Below, piece by piece: positions 18,993 through 28,563 of a stretch of 64,000 bases of DNA. Every line of letters begins with the position of its first letter. Within the stretch, counting starts at the first letter, position 1. The DNA lies in assembly GCF_014489075.1 (NCBI RefSeq), contig NZ_JACTGR010000005.1, positions 248,001 through 312,000 on the forward strand, in the 5' to 3' direction. This DNA comes from Sphingomonas sp. JC676. Its GTDB lineage: Bacteria; Pseudomonadota; Alphaproteobacteria; Sphingomonadales; Sphingomonadaceae. Both the position numbers and the translations under genes were made by a program. The notes under the pieces are model-generated. The model was given only the letters and a program-made list of their open reading frames with translations. It had not been told where the DNA came from and did no database searches.

Positions 18993-19661
18993 ATGCGACT
19001 TTTGATCGTCGAAGACGAACCCAATCTCGGCCAGCAGCTCAAGAACGCGCTCGAAGGCGCCGGCTATGCCGTCGACCTCGCCACAGATGGCGAAGAGGGC
19101 CATTTCCTCGGTTCGACCGAGCAATATGACGCGATCATCCTCGATCTCGGCCTGCCCGAGGTCGACGGACTGACCGTGCTCGATCGCTGGCGCAAGGAAG
19201 GCAAGACCACCCCGGTGCTGGTGCTCACCGCGCGCGACAGCTGGTCGGACAAGGTGGCGGGTCTCGATGCCGGCGCCGACGATTATGTCGCCAAGCCCTT
19301 CCAGACCGAGGAGCTGATCGCGCGCCTTCGCGCGCTGATCCGCCGCGCTTCGGGCAATGCGTCGGCCGAACTGATCGCCGGCGACATCCGCCTCGACACG
19401 CGCTCGGGCAAGGTCACCAAGGATGGCGAGCCGGTCAAGCTGACCGCGCAGGAATATAAGCTGCTCAGCTATCTGCTCCATCACAAGGGCAAGGTGGTCA
19501 GCCGCACCGAGCTCATCGAGCACATCTACGACCAGGATTTCGATCGCGATTCGAACACGATCGAGGTTTTCGTGACGCGCATCCGCAAGAAGCTGGGCGC
19601 CGATGTCATCACCACCATTCGGGGGCTCGGCTACAGCCTGGAAGAGCCCGCCGACGCCTGA
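18993..19661 (+). CDS. OmpR/PhoP-family response regulator
   Basis: 222 residues. The receiver domain has the acidic pair ED at residues 7-8, phospho-acceptor Asp51 (IILDLGLPEVDG) and Lys in DDYVAKPF. A winged-helix DNA-binding domain occupies the C-terminal ~95 residues, with IEVFVTRIRKKLG as the recognition-helix region. Partners are the PepSY protein upstream and the histidine kinase whose reading frame starts at or before its stop. Closest in form to PhoP/QseB-type regulators of envelope and cation homeostasis; the regulon cannot be told from sequence. Confidence 0.93.
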   Translation: MRLLIVEDEPNLGQQLKNALEGAGYAVDLATDGEEGHFLGSTEQYDAIILDLGLPEVDGLTVLDRWRKEGKTTPVLVLTARDSWSDKVAGLDAGADDYVAKPFQTEELIARLRALIRRASGNASAELIAGDIRLDTRSGKVTKDGEPVKLTAQEYKLLSYLLHHKGKVVSRTELIEHIYDQDFDRDSNTIEVFVTRIRKKLGADVITTIRGLGYSLEEPADA

Positions 19662-19674
19662 GCCCGAGCCGCGC

Positions 19675-21141
19675 TTGACCGATTCTGGTCCTTCCCCCTC
19701 GTCCGAGCCGAAGGACGTCGCCGCCAATATCCTGGAGGCCGAGCCACGGCCGCGCCCCTATGTGCGGGTCACCGGCTCGGTCAGTCGCCGCATGCTGCTG
19801 GTCGCGACGGCGTGGATCATGCTGCTCCTCGTCGGCGGCGGCTATGCGCTCGATCGGGTGCTGACCACCGCGGTCACGCGCAATTTTGACGATCAGCTCG
19901 ACTATCTCGTCACCTCGATGATCGTCTCGGCCGAATTGGGCCCGGGGGGCGAGGTGGTGAACAACCGCGAGCTCGCCGACCAGCGCTTCCTCGAGCCCGG
20001 ATCGGGCGCCTATTGGCAGATCAGCGGCAAGGGATTCGAGCCTTACAGGTCGCGCTCGCTCTGGGACCGCACGCTGCGCGTCAACCAGCGCCACGACGAC
20101 CGCGAGCTGCACATCTACGACAGCGACGAGTTCGTCGACAAAACCCCGCGTGCCGACCGCCAACCCAATGATTCGAGCAACCAGATGCTGCGCATCGCCG
20201 AGCGCGATCTGAAGCTGCCCGGATCGCCGGTCCGCTGGCGCTTCCAGGTGGCGCAGACCCGTGAGACGCTGGACGCCCAGATCGCTGCGCTGCGCCGTAC
20301 CCTGGTCCGCAGCTTCGTGCTGCTGGGGCTCGGGCTGATCGTGATGGTCGGCCTCCAGACCTGGTACGGCCTGCTGCCGCTGCGGAAAGTCCGCTCGGAG
20401 ATCGCCCGGCTGCGCGGCGGCCGTTCGCGCCGCATCGAGGGATCGATGCCCGCCGAGGTCGCCCCGATGGTCGAGGAGCTGAACGCGCTGGTCGAGCATA
20501 ACGACCGCCAGGCCGAAGAGGCGCGCCGCCACGCCGGCAACCTCGCCCATGCGCTCAAGACCCCGCTCAGCGTGATCATGAACGCCGCGGCGGCAGGCCA
20601 GGACGATCTTGCCCCCACCGTGATCCGCGAAGCGCGGACGATGCGCCGCCAGATCGACCACCACCTCGCCCGCGCCCGCGCCGTCGGCCGCCGCGGCAGC
20701 GCACACAGCCGCGCGCCGGTCTGGCCGTCGATCGAAGCGGTCGAGCGCGCCGTCGCCAGGCTCTATCCCAATGTCCGCATCGACGTCGACGGCGCCAAGG
20801 ACCTGATCGCGCATATCGAGCGCCAGGATCTGGACGAGATCCTCGGCAATCTGGTCGAAAACGCCGCCAAATATGGCGGCGGCAGCGTGTTCATCACTGC
20901 GAGCGCCCAGGCCGGTTTCGTCGAGATCATGGTCGAAGATGACGGCCGCGGCATTCCCGAGGCCGATCGTATCCGCATCTTCGATCGCGGCGTGCGGCTC
21001 GATTCGGGCAAACCCGGCACGGGTCTGGGACTCGCGATCGTCCGTGACGTGGCGGAAATCTATGACGGCACGGTGAGCCTGGAAGAAAGCGAAGATCTGG
21101 GCGGGCTACTGGTGAGGTTAAGACTGCCGGCCGCAGCTTGA
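19675..21141 (+). CDS. Sensor histidine kinase, partner of the OmpR-type regulator
   Basis: About 488 residues: a Pro-rich cytoplasmic N-terminus, a membrane span (MLLVATAWIMLLLVGGGYAL), a periplasmic domain of ~150 residues, a second span (VLLGLGLIVMVGL), a HAMP-like linker and a HisKA box with His292 in NLAHALKTPLSV. ATP-binding boxes are ILGNLVENAAKYGG and DDGRGIP, with GTGLGLAIV as the G2 box. The organisation resembles PhoQ-type sensors. The start is uncertain: TTG at 19675 lies 14 nt past the regulator stop, while ATG at 19603 would overlap the regulator by 59 nt. Either way it is coupled to the regulator. Confidence 0.9.
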   Translation: MTDSGPSPSSEPKDVAANILEAEPRPRPYVRVTGSVSRRMLLVATAWIMLLLVGGGYALDRVLTTAVTRNFDDQLDYLVTSMIVSAELGPGGEVVNNRELADQRFLEPGSGAYWQISGKGFEPYRSRSLWDRTLRVNQRHDDRELHIYDSDEFVDKTPRADRQPNDSSNQMLRIAERDLKLPGSPVRWRFQVAQTRETLDAQIAALRRTLVRSFVLLGLGLIVMVGLQTWYGLLPLRKVRSEIARLRGGRSRRIEGSMPAEVAPMVEELNALVEHNDRQAEEARRHAGNLAHALKTPLSVIMNAAAAGQDDLAPTVIREARTMRRQIDHHLARARAVGRRGSAHSRAPVWPSIEAVERAVARLYPNVRIDVDGAKDLIAHIERQDLDEILGNLVENAAKYGGGSVFITASAQAGFVEIMVEDDGRGIPEADRIRIFDRGVRLDSGKPGTGLGLAIVRDVAEIYDGTVSLEESEDLGGLLVRLRLPAAA

Positions 21142-21163
21142 ACGATCCTGAGGGGGACAAGGC

Positions 21164-22591
21164 ATGAAAAGCGCGCTCGCATCGATCATGGTTCTTCTGG
21201 CGAGCACCCCCCTGGGCGCATCGCCGGTCACGACCGCTCCCGCCACTCCGTCACAGGCAAAGGCCGCGCCGTCGGAAAAGCCGCGGGTCATCGTCCTGAC
21301 CGATATTGGCGGCGATCCCGACGATCAGGAATCCTTGGTGCGCTTCCTGCTCTATTCGAACGGGTTCGACGTGGAGGGGCTGATCCCCTCGACCTCGCGC
21401 CACCTGCGCGACAAGGTCAATCCGCAGCAGATCCTGGCGCGGATCGACGGATATGAGAAGGCGCTGCCGAACCTGAAGGCGCATGCCAAGGGCTGGCCGA
21501 CGCCCGACTATCTCCGCTCGGTGGTCAAGCCCGGACGCGCCGTGTTCGGCATGGATGGCGTCGGCGACGGCAAGGATAGCGAGGCATCCGAATGGATCAT
21601 CCGGACGGTCGACAAGCCCGATCCGCGCCCGGTGTGGATCACGATCTGGGGCGGTGCGGTCGATCTCGCCCAGGCCCTGTGGAAGGTCCGCAAGACCCGC
21701 ACGCCCGAACAGGTCGCCGCCTTCGTCGCCAAGCTCCGGGTCTATTCGATCTCGGACCAGGACAATGCCGGCCCCTGGATACGGCGGCAGTTCCCCGACA
21801 TGTTCTGGATCGCGAGCATCACCGCGCACCGCCACTACAACCTGTCGACCTGGGGCGGCATCTCGGGCGACCGCATGTATTATTTCGACGGGCCCGATTT
21901 CACGACAGTCTCCAAGGAATGGCTGCGCGAGAATATCCAGATCGGGCCGATGGGCTCGCTCTATCCCAATTACGAATTCATGATGGAGGGGGACACGCCA
22001 ACCTTCCTCTATCTGATCCCCAATGGCCTGGGCAGCCCCGAGCACCCCGATTACGGCAGCTGGGGCGGGCGCTACGGCAAGGTGTCCGAATGGGACGGGT
22101 TGTGGACCGACACCAGCGATCTCGTCCTCGGGATCGACGGCAAGGTCCGCCAGACCAACAAGGCGACGATCTGGCGTTGGCGCGACGCATTCCAGAATGA
22201 CTTCGCAGGCCGGATCCAATGGACGCTGCAATCGAGCTACAAGGGCGCGAACCACAATCCGCAGCTGGTGCTGAACGGGGTGCCGGGCACCGACACGGTC
22301 GAGATCGCAGCAACCTCCGGTGATGTGGTCCGTCTGTCCGGCGCCGGTTCGAAGGACCCGGACGGCGACCGGGTCGATTATCAATGGTGGCAATACCGCG
22401 AGTCCGAGGCGGTCAATCGCAACCCTGCGCTCGAGCTGCAGCGCGGCGATCCGCTCGAAACCCGCTTCACCGCGCCGGATGTCGTCACCCCGATGCGCTT
22501 CCACGTCATCCTGGAAGCCAAGGACGACGGCAAACCCGCGCTCACTGCCTATCGGCGCGCGATCATCACGGTGAATCCCAGGGCGAAGTAG
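21164..22591 (+). CDS. Secreted DUF1593 (nucleoside-hydrolase-like) protein
   Basis: 475-residue exported protein with an N-terminal signal peptide (residues 1-20) and the Asp-rich N-terminal motif TDIGGDPDDQES at 46-57 that aligns with the calcium-binding DxDxxxDD loop of nucleoside hydrolases. A C-terminal Ig-like or cadherin-like domain (GAGSKDPDGDRVDYQWWQY) follows. The DUF1593 family has been linked to cellulose- and glycan-related loci, but no activity is established. A good ribosome site (GAGGGGG) precedes ATG 21164. It follows the sensor kinase by 22 bp and may be co-transcribed with it. Confidence 0.85.
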   Translation: MKSALASIMVLLASTPLGASPVTTAPATPSQAKAAPSEKPRVIVLTDIGGDPDDQESLVRFLLYSNGFDVEGLIPSTSRHLRDKVNPQQILARIDGYEKALPNLKAHAKGWPTPDYLRSVVKPGRAVFGMDGVGDGKDSEASEWIIRTVDKPDPRPVWITIWGGAVDLAQALWKVRKTRTPEQVAAFVAKLRVYSISDQDNAGPWIRRQFPDMFWIASITAHRHYNLSTWGGISGDRMYYFDGPDFTTVSKEWLRENIQIGPMGSLYPNYEFMMEGDTPTFLYLIPNGLGSPEHPDYGSWGGRYGKVSEWDGLWTDTSDLVLGIDGKVRQTNKATIWRWRDAFQNDFAGRIQWTLQSSYKGANHNPQLVLNGVPGTDTVEIAATSGDVVRLSGAGSKDPDGDRVDYQWWQYRESEAVNRNPALELQRGDPLETRFTAPDVVTPMRFHVILEAKDDGKPALTAYRRAIITVNPRAK

Positions 22592-22622
22592 GGGTCGGCA
22601 GAACGGGCTAGAGGCGAAGCTT

Positions 22623-22698
22623 GTGCTCCTGCGAAAGCAGGAGCCCAGGGCTACAAACGCTTCCCTTCGCCATTCTAGGCCTGCCTTCGCAGGAGCAC
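22623..22698. repeat. REPIN-like paired hairpins, copy 1
   Basis: Two facing hairpins, GTGCTCCTGC/GCAGGAGC at the left and CTGCCTTCGCAGGAGCAC at the right, so the whole element is an imperfect inverted repeat. A homologous element with the same layout lies at 37281-37358. Located between convergent genes. Confidence 0.75.
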
Positions 22699-22709
22699 CG
22701 ATCTCGCTC

Positions 22710-23705
22710 TTAAGCCAACTCCACCGCCCGCATCGCCTCCGCCGCGATCGTGAGGCTGCGCTTGCGCGCCTCGTGATCGAACATCGCGCTGGTGAGCATC
22801 AGCTCGTCCGCTTGCGTCCGCTCGATGAACGCCGCGATCTGCTCGCGCACCTTGTCCGGCCCGCCCACCGCGGATGCCGACAGCACCTGCCCCAGGATCG
22901 CATTGCCCTGGGCGCCCAGGCTCTCGCGATAGCCGCGCACCGGCGGCGGCAGCTGGATTGCGCGCCCGGTGCGGATCGCGACGAAGGCCTGTTGCTGCGA
23001 GGTGGCGAGATACTCGGCCTCTTCATCGTTGTCGGCGGCGAACACGTTGAACCCGAGCATCAGATGCGGCTTCTCGAGCGCCTCCGACGGCTTGAAATTG
23101 CGGCGATAGGTCGAAACCGCCTCATCGAGCAGCCCGGGCGCGAAATGCGAGGCAAAGGCATAGGGCAGGCCCAGGGCCGCGGCGAGTTGGGCACCGAACA
23201 GGCTCGATCCCAGGATCCAGATCTTCACGTCCGCGCCCGCCCCCGGCGTCGCGCGGATGCCGGTCTTGCCGTCATCGGCGAAATAGCTTTGCAGCTCGAG
23301 CACGTCCTGCGGAAAGGCATTGGCGTCGCTGTCGAGCGTCCGCCGGATCGCGTGCGCGACGCGCTGGTCCGATCCCGGCGCGCGGCCCAGCCCGAGATCG
23401 ACCCGGCCCGGAAACAGCGCGTCGAGCGTGCCGAACTGCTCGGCGATCTGGAGCGGCGCATGGTTGGGCAGCATTATTCCGCCCGCGCCGACGCGGATCG
23501 TGCTTGTCGCCTGCCCGACATGTGCGATCACCACTGCGGTGGCGGCGCTGGCGATCCCGTCCATCCCGTGATGCTCGGCCACCCAGTAGCGAGTGTAGCC
23601 CAGGCTTTCGGCATGTCTGGCCAGATCGGCGGCGTTGGCGAGGGATTGCGAAACCGTCCCGCCCTGGATGACGGGGACGAGGTCGAGCAGCGAATAAGCG
23701 GTCAT
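22710..23705 (-). CDS. LLM-class flavin-dependent monooxygenase
   Basis: 331-residue luciferase-like TIM-barrel oxidoreductase that uses reduced flavin supplied by a reductase; the substrate cannot be inferred. Typical segments are YWVAEHHGM, the flavin-binding [16 protein letters not shown], and [11 protein letters not shown], which together identify the single-component LLM subgroup often annotated with alkane-sulfonate-type enzymes. ATG 23705 begins at MTAYSLLDL; a GTG two codons upstream is the alternative. Monocistronic by position, with a hairpin (23789-23815) upstream and a REPIN-like element downstream. Confidence 0.88.
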   Translation of the reverse strand: MTAYSLLDLVPVIQGGTVSQSLANAADLARHAESLGYTRYWVAEHHGMDGIASAATAVVIAHVGQATSTIRVGAGGIMLPNHAPLQIAEQFGTLDALFPGRVDLGLGRAPGSDQRVAHAIRRTLDSDANAFPQDVLELQSYFADDGKTGIRATPGAGADVKIWILGSSLFGAQLAAALGLPYAFASHFAPGLLDEAVSTYRRNFKPSEALEKPHLMLGFNVFAADNDEEAEYLATSQQQAFVAIRTGRAIQLPPPVRGYRESLGAQGNAILGQVLSASAVGGPDKVREQIAAFIERTQADELMLTSAMFDHEARKRSLTIAAEAMRAVELA

Positions 23706-23788
23706 GTCCACGACATGGGAAGGCAGCGCCGTGGCCGCTAGCCCAGTCTTGCTTTCAGCGTCCCTGCTTATCCTTTGCCACTTCCGGA

Positions 23789-23815
23789 TTTGGGCTCCTC
23801 CCGCAGGAGCCCAAA
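23789..23815. terminator. Strong hairpin downstream of the autotransporter gene
   Basis: 11-bp perfect stem TTTGGGCTCCT (23789-23799), loop CCCGC, AGGAGCCCAAA (23805-23815). It lies 21 bp past the stop of the minus-strand autotransporter and upstream of the LLM gene. No U tract follows on the minus strand, so it is a terminator or an RNA-stabilising REP relic related to the 22623 element. Confidence 0.5.
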
Positions 23816-23836
23816 CCCACTTCCGATGCGGAAGCC

Positions 23837-26179
23837 CTAGAAGTCCAGGGTCAACCGGACCGCGCCGCCCTTGTCGGCCGGAAGCGCTGCGAAATTCCCC
23901 GGCTGCTGCCGCAGGAACAGATTACTGCTGATGTCGCCGCCCAGCAGCGGCCAGCGATAGCTGAGCTCGTAATCCACCTCGCGGCCCTCGGGTGCAAGGT
24001 TGAGGTGCGACACCGCCCAATTGTCGACGCTTTCGGTATAATAGTCCCAGCCCTGGGGCAGCTGGAGGTCGATCCCGCCGCTCGCCACCCGCAGCGGCTG
24101 TGCGACGCGGAAGCCCAAAGTATCGCCGCGCGCGAGCAGCCCGGTCTTGCCGATATCGGCCGAAAAGCCGTTGGTGCGGATCAGGCCCGATCCGTGGACA
24201 CCAGCGCGCAGCCGCGCGTCGGTCCAACCCTGGCGCATCGATCCACCCAGGTTCCAGCCCGCACCCAGATCGTAGCGCAGCCCCAGATCGACGAACAGGC
24301 TGTCCGCCCGCGCCGCGCCCAAAGCGCCCGAGAAGCGTGCGCCCAGCACCGTGTCGTTCTCGGCCAGCCGCGTCAGCGACAGGCCTGTGCGCAAGCCGCC
24401 GAAGCGCCGGTCGAGCGCCAGCGTCATCCGGCCATAGCCGAAGCGTTCGGACTTCCATTTGAGCGCCTCGAACTGGGTGTCGCGCCGGGTCAGCACGTTG
24501 CCGAATTCGGACGCCACCGTCAGTCCCCACGAACCCAGCACCTGGCGCACCGCCACCGATCCGCCGACATCGACGTCGAAGCCCGAATTGGTCGAAGGAT
24601 CGCGCGCGATCAGGAAGGCCGGGTCGTTGCGCCCGGCCAGCCGCGCGGTCAGCGCGTTGCCGCTCTCCGACGCGCCGATCGCGAACTGCGCCTTGCTGCC
24701 CAGCCTGCCGCTCACCGTGGCCGCGAGCATCTGCGCGACGTTCGCATCCTGGCTGGTGATCCCCAGCCGCTCGATCCGCACCGAATCGCGCCCCGGCACC
24801 AGGCTCACCGCTACCTGCAGGTCGTGCATGCCCACCGAGAAGCTGCGGTCGCGCGACGCCATCAGCGCCGGCAGCCGCCGCGCATTGCCCTGGTGGTTGA
24901 TCGTCCGGGCGAGGTCCATCGCAAAGGCGCGGTCGAACGAATCGAGCACCACCGCCCCCAGCGAACCCTGGCTGGCGTCGCCCATCGGTGTCGACAACGA
25001 TGCATTTACCTGCTGCGAGGCCGCGCCGCCCGATCCCGCCAGCGACATCGAGCCGACCGGCTGGAACGCGCGGGTCAGGTCGAGCACGCCATGGCCGTAA
25101 ACCGGGTCGACCCCGGCGGCGCCGACATCGCGCGCTGTCGCGTACAGCAGCTGGACGATCTGTGCGCCGGTTAGATTGGGAAAGGCCTGGGCGAGCAACG
25201 CCACCGCGCCGGCGATCTGCGGCGCCGAGAAGGACGTGCCCGACCAGAGGAACGCCGTGTTGGTCTCGTCCGGCGCGCGGACATTCTCGCCCACCGCGGT
25301 CAGATAGGCGTTGGCGCTTGTCCCTGCCCGGTTCGAGAAATCGGAGATCACGTCGTTGGATCCGACCGACCCGGCGATGATGATCAGCCCGCGCGCGACC
25401 GCGGGATTGTTCGCGGCCGAGGTGAAGTCGTCCGGGTTGGGTGCGTTCGGGCCGTCATTGCCCGCCGAGATCACGATCACGATCCCCGCCGCGGTGGCGC
25501 GGTCGATCGCCTGGATCAGTCGCGCGTCAGGCGCCGATCCGCCCAGCGAGATGTTGACCACGCGCGCACCGCCCGCCCGCGCCGCATCGAGCCCCGCCGC
25601 GATCGCGACATCGTCGAACCGGCACGGGCTGTCGCCATTGGCGCCGGGCGTGCCCGAGCAGCTGCCAGTCGTGTCGGCGCGCGCGACGATCAGCTGTGCG
25701 TCGAACGCGACGCCGTGCGTCGCGACGTCGTTGCGCCGTCCGGCCAGCGTGAAGGCCACGGCGGTGCCGTGCCCGCCGACATCGTCGATCGTGCCGTTGC
25801 CGGCCGCGTCGACCGATGCGCCGCTGATGCGGCAGGTTCCGGTGCCGATCCCGCCCGAACAGTCGCCGAACTCCTGGCTCTGCAGGTCGATGCCGCTGTC
25901 GATCACGCCGATCTTGATGCCCGATCCCGTACCGCCATGGTTGTAGGCCACGAGCGCGTTCATCGAGACCGCGCCCACCGTCGCGCGATATTCGGCGGTG
26001 TCGTAATTGGGAGCGGGCGTCGGCGTGGGAGTCGGAACCGGCGTGGGGGTCGGTGTCGGAACCGGCGCGGGTGCCGGATTGATTCCGCCGCCGCCGCCTC
26101 CCCCGCTGCACGCGCCCAGAACTACCAGACCCGCCAAAGCCGCGGATCGCATCAAACGCGCGCCAAGTACCGAACGCAT
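23837..26179 (-). CDS. Lipidated S8 (subtilisin-family) autotransporter protease, NalP-like
   Basis: 780 residues. The signal peptide ends in lipobox LGAC (Cys24), predicting an N-terminal lipid anchor. A Gly run and a Pro/Thr-rich linker (about residues 28-57) precede the subtilase domain with Asp94 (GVIDSGID), His137 (GGHGTA) and Ser316 (SGTSFSAP). Residues from roughly 500 on show alternating amphipathic strands and end in a C-terminal Phe, as expected for an outer-membrane autotransporter barrel. The combination of lipobox, S8 passenger and barrel resembles Neisseria NalP, which sheds other surface proteins. ATG 26179 has AGGA at good spacing; the ATG nine bases upstream sits too close to it. 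Confidence 0.88.
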   Translation of the reverse strand: MRSVLGARLMRSAALAGLVVLGACSGGGGGGGINPAPAPVPTPTPTPVPTPTPTPAPNYDTAEYRATVGAVSMNALVAYNHGGTGSGIKIGVIDSGIDLQSQEFGDCSGGIGTGTCRISGASVDAAGNGTIDDVGGHGTAVAFTLAGRRNDVATHGVAFDAQLIVARADTTGSCSGTPGANGDSPCRFDDVAIAAGLDAARAGGARVVNISLGGSAPDARLIQAIDRATAAGIVIVISAGNDGPNAPNPDDFTSAANNPAVARGLIIIAGSVGSNDVISDFSNRAGTSANAYLTAVGENVRAPDETNTAFLWSGTSFSAPQIAGAVALLAQAFPNLTGAQIVQLLYATARDVGAAGVDPVYGHGVLDLTRAFQPVGSMSLAGSGGAASQQVNASLSTPMGDASQGSLGAVVLDSFDRAFAMDLARTINHQGNARRLPALMASRDRSFSVGMHDLQVAVSLVPGRDSVRIERLGITSQDANVAQMLAATVSGRLGSKAQFAIGASESGNALTARLAGRNDPAFLIARDPSTNSGFDVDVGGSVAVRQVLGSWGLTVASEFGNVLTRRDTQFEALKWKSERFGYGRMTLALDRRFGGLRTGLSLTRLAENDTVLGARFSGALGAARADSLFVDLGLRYDLGAGWNLGGSMRQGWTDARLRAGVHGSGLIRTNGFSADIGKTGLLARGDTLGFRVAQPLRVASGGIDLQLPQGWDYYTESVDNWAVSHLNLAPEGREVDYELSYRWPLLGGDISSNLFLRQQPGNFAALPADKGGAVRLTLDF

Positions 26180-26216
26180 AATACCCATTCCTGTTGAAGA
26201 GTGCAGGATTAGCGCA

Positions 26217-26238
26217 GATAAGTTTACGTTACTTTATC
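26217..26238. promoter_or_regulatory. AT-rich dyad between divergent genes
   Basis: GATAAGT (26217-26223) and ACTTTATC (26231-26238) form an imperfect inverted repeat in an AT-rich island between the autotransporter (-) and the nucleotidase (+). It may be an operator or promoter element; no clear -35/-10 pair was found. Confidence 0.3.
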
Positions 26239-26305
26239 GCATGTTATCGGCTTCCGGCGTTGGCGCCTTGCGGCACTCGCAGCCACTCCCTAGAGCCCGG
26301 CCATC

Positions 26306-26968
26306 ATGCTCGCGCAGCTCTCCCATATCCGCAACTGGATATTCGACCTCGACAACACCCTGTATCCGGTGAGCGCCAATCTGTTCCCGATGATCGACGC
26401 GCGGATCGGCGAATATGTCGCCAATCTCCTGAAGGTCGACGCGGAGGAGGCGCATCGCGTCCAGAAGGGCTATTTCCACGCGCATGGTACCACGCTGGCC
26501 GGGCTGATCGCCGATCATGGCGTCGATCCGCACGACTATCTCGGCTTCGTCCATGACGTCGACATGAGCGTGCTGGAACGCAACGAAGCTTTGGTCGAGG
26601 CACTGGCGCGCCTTCCCGGCCGCAAGCTCGTCTTCACCAATGGCGATGCGCCTTATGCGGCCAAGGTGCTCGACAAGCTCGGCCTCGGCGCCAGCTTCGA
26701 GGCGGTGCACGATATCCACGCCACCGCCTATCGCCCCAAGCCCGATCCGATCGTCTATCGCGGGCTGTGCGAGGCCTATGACCTCGATCCCGAGCAATCT
26801 TTGTTCGTCGAGGACATGGCGCGCAACCTCGCGCCCGCCAAGGCGATCGGCATGACCACGGTCTGGATCGACAACGGTTCCGAGCAAGGCCCGGGCGCCG
26901 ATCGCGACTATATCGACTACACGATCACCGATCTTGGCCGCTGGCTGCACGAAATATTGGAGGACTGA
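26306..26968 (+). CDS. HAD-family pyrimidine 5'-nucleotidase
   Basis: 220-residue HAD phosphatase. The nucleophile motif is FDLDNTLYP with Asp14 and Asp16, motif II lies in LVFTNGD, and motif III/IV in [12 protein letters not shown] and LFVEDMARN. These match the bacterial SDT1/PPN-like pyrimidine 5'-nucleotidase group that dephosphorylates UMP and CMP. It is followed after one base by dapD, whose ribosome site lies inside its last codons, so the two are co-translated. The pairing with dapD is often seen in alphaproteobacteria as far as I recall, without an obvious metabolic reason. Confidence 0.88.
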   Translation: MLAQLSHIRNWIFDLDNTLYPVSANLFPMIDARIGEYVANLLKVDAEEAHRVQKGYFHAHGTTLAGLIADHGVDPHDYLGFVHDVDMSVLERNEALVEALARLPGRKLVFTNGDAPYAAKVLDKLGLGASFEAVHDIHATAYRPKPDPIVYRGLCEAYDLDPEQSLFVEDMARNLAPAKAIGMTTVWIDNGSEQGPGADRDYIDYTITDLGRWLHEILED

Positions 26969-26969
26969 G

Positions 26970-27788
<819 letters not shown>

Positions 27789-27789
27789 G

Positions 27790-28563
27790 ATGAGCGACCC
27801 CAAACCCCCGATGACCTATGGGCGCTACCTCGCGCTCGATCAGCTGCTCACCGCCCAGCATCCGCTGTCGGACCGGCACGACGAGCTGCTGTTCATCATC
27901 ATCCACCAGACCAAGGAGCTGTGGCTCAAGCAGATGATCGCCGAGCTCCGCGCGGCGCTGGATCTGGTCCGCGCCGACAAGCCGGTCGAGGCGTACAAGT
28001 CGCTCGCCCGGGTCAGCCGCATCCAGGCGGTGATGACCCTGAGCTGGGACGTGCTCGCAACGATGACGCCCAGCGACTATACGCGCTTCCGCGAGGTCCT
28101 GGGCACCAGTTCGGGCTTCCAGTCCGATCAGTTCCGCGCGGTCGAGACCTTGCTCGGCCTGCGCGGCGCGGGCGTGCCGGGCCCTCTCACCAACGAATTC
28201 GGCCAGGCGCCGAGCCTGTGGGACGAAGCCAATGCCGCGCTCGCCCGCGCCGGCTTCGCGGTTCCCGCCGAGACGCTGGAGCGCGACTGGCGCAAGCCCT
28301 ATGTGCCCAGCAAGGCGGTCGAGGATGCTTGGGCCCAGGTCTATCGCGACACGACCCGATATTGGGAGCTTTACCAGCTCGCCGAGAAGCTCGTCGATAT
28401 CGACGACGCGCTCGCCACCTGGCGGCACAAGCATGTCATCACCGTCAGCCGCGTGATCGGCATGAAGCCCGGCACCGGCGGCACCCCCGGCGTGCCCTAT
28501 CTCGAATCGACTTTGTCGAAGCGCGCCTTTCCCGAGCTCTGGACGCTCCGGACCCAGCTGTGA
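27790..28563 (+). CDS. kynA: Tryptophan 2,3-dioxygenase
   Basis: 257-residue heme enzyme that opens the indole ring of tryptophan to give N-formylkynurenine. Family landmarks are the substrate-binding FIIIHQTKELWLKQ near residue 36, GTSSGFQSDQFR, and the WRHKHVITVSRVIG segment carrying the proximal heme His, followed by GTGGTPGVPYL. The gene begins one base after the dapD stop, and its own stop overlaps the GTG of the PLP enzyme downstream, suggesting a catabolic pair attached to the dapD transcript. A kynurenine formamidase is not present in the window. Confidence 0.96.
   Translation: MSDPKPPMTYGRYLALDQLLTAQHPLSDRHDELLFIIIHQTKELWLKQMIAELRAALDLVRADKPVEAYKSLARVSRIQAVMTLSWDVLATMTPSDYTRFREVLGTSSGFQSDQFRAVETLLGLRGAGVPGPLTNEFGQAPSLWDEANAALARAGFAVPAETLERDWRKPYVPSKAVEDAWAQVYRDTTRYWELYQLAEKLVDIDDALATWRHKHVITVSRVIGMKPGTGGTPGVPYLESTLSKRAFPELWTLRTQL

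Noticed and set aside
24005..25174. 389-codon plus-strand ORF within the autotransporter gene
   Set aside because: Antisense shadow; the opposite strand shows the S8 triad and barrel.
27921..28559. Upstream extension of the PLP enzyme ORF to 27921
   Set aside because: It overlaps tryptophan dioxygenase in another frame; GTG 28560 with GTGA coupling is the sensible start.
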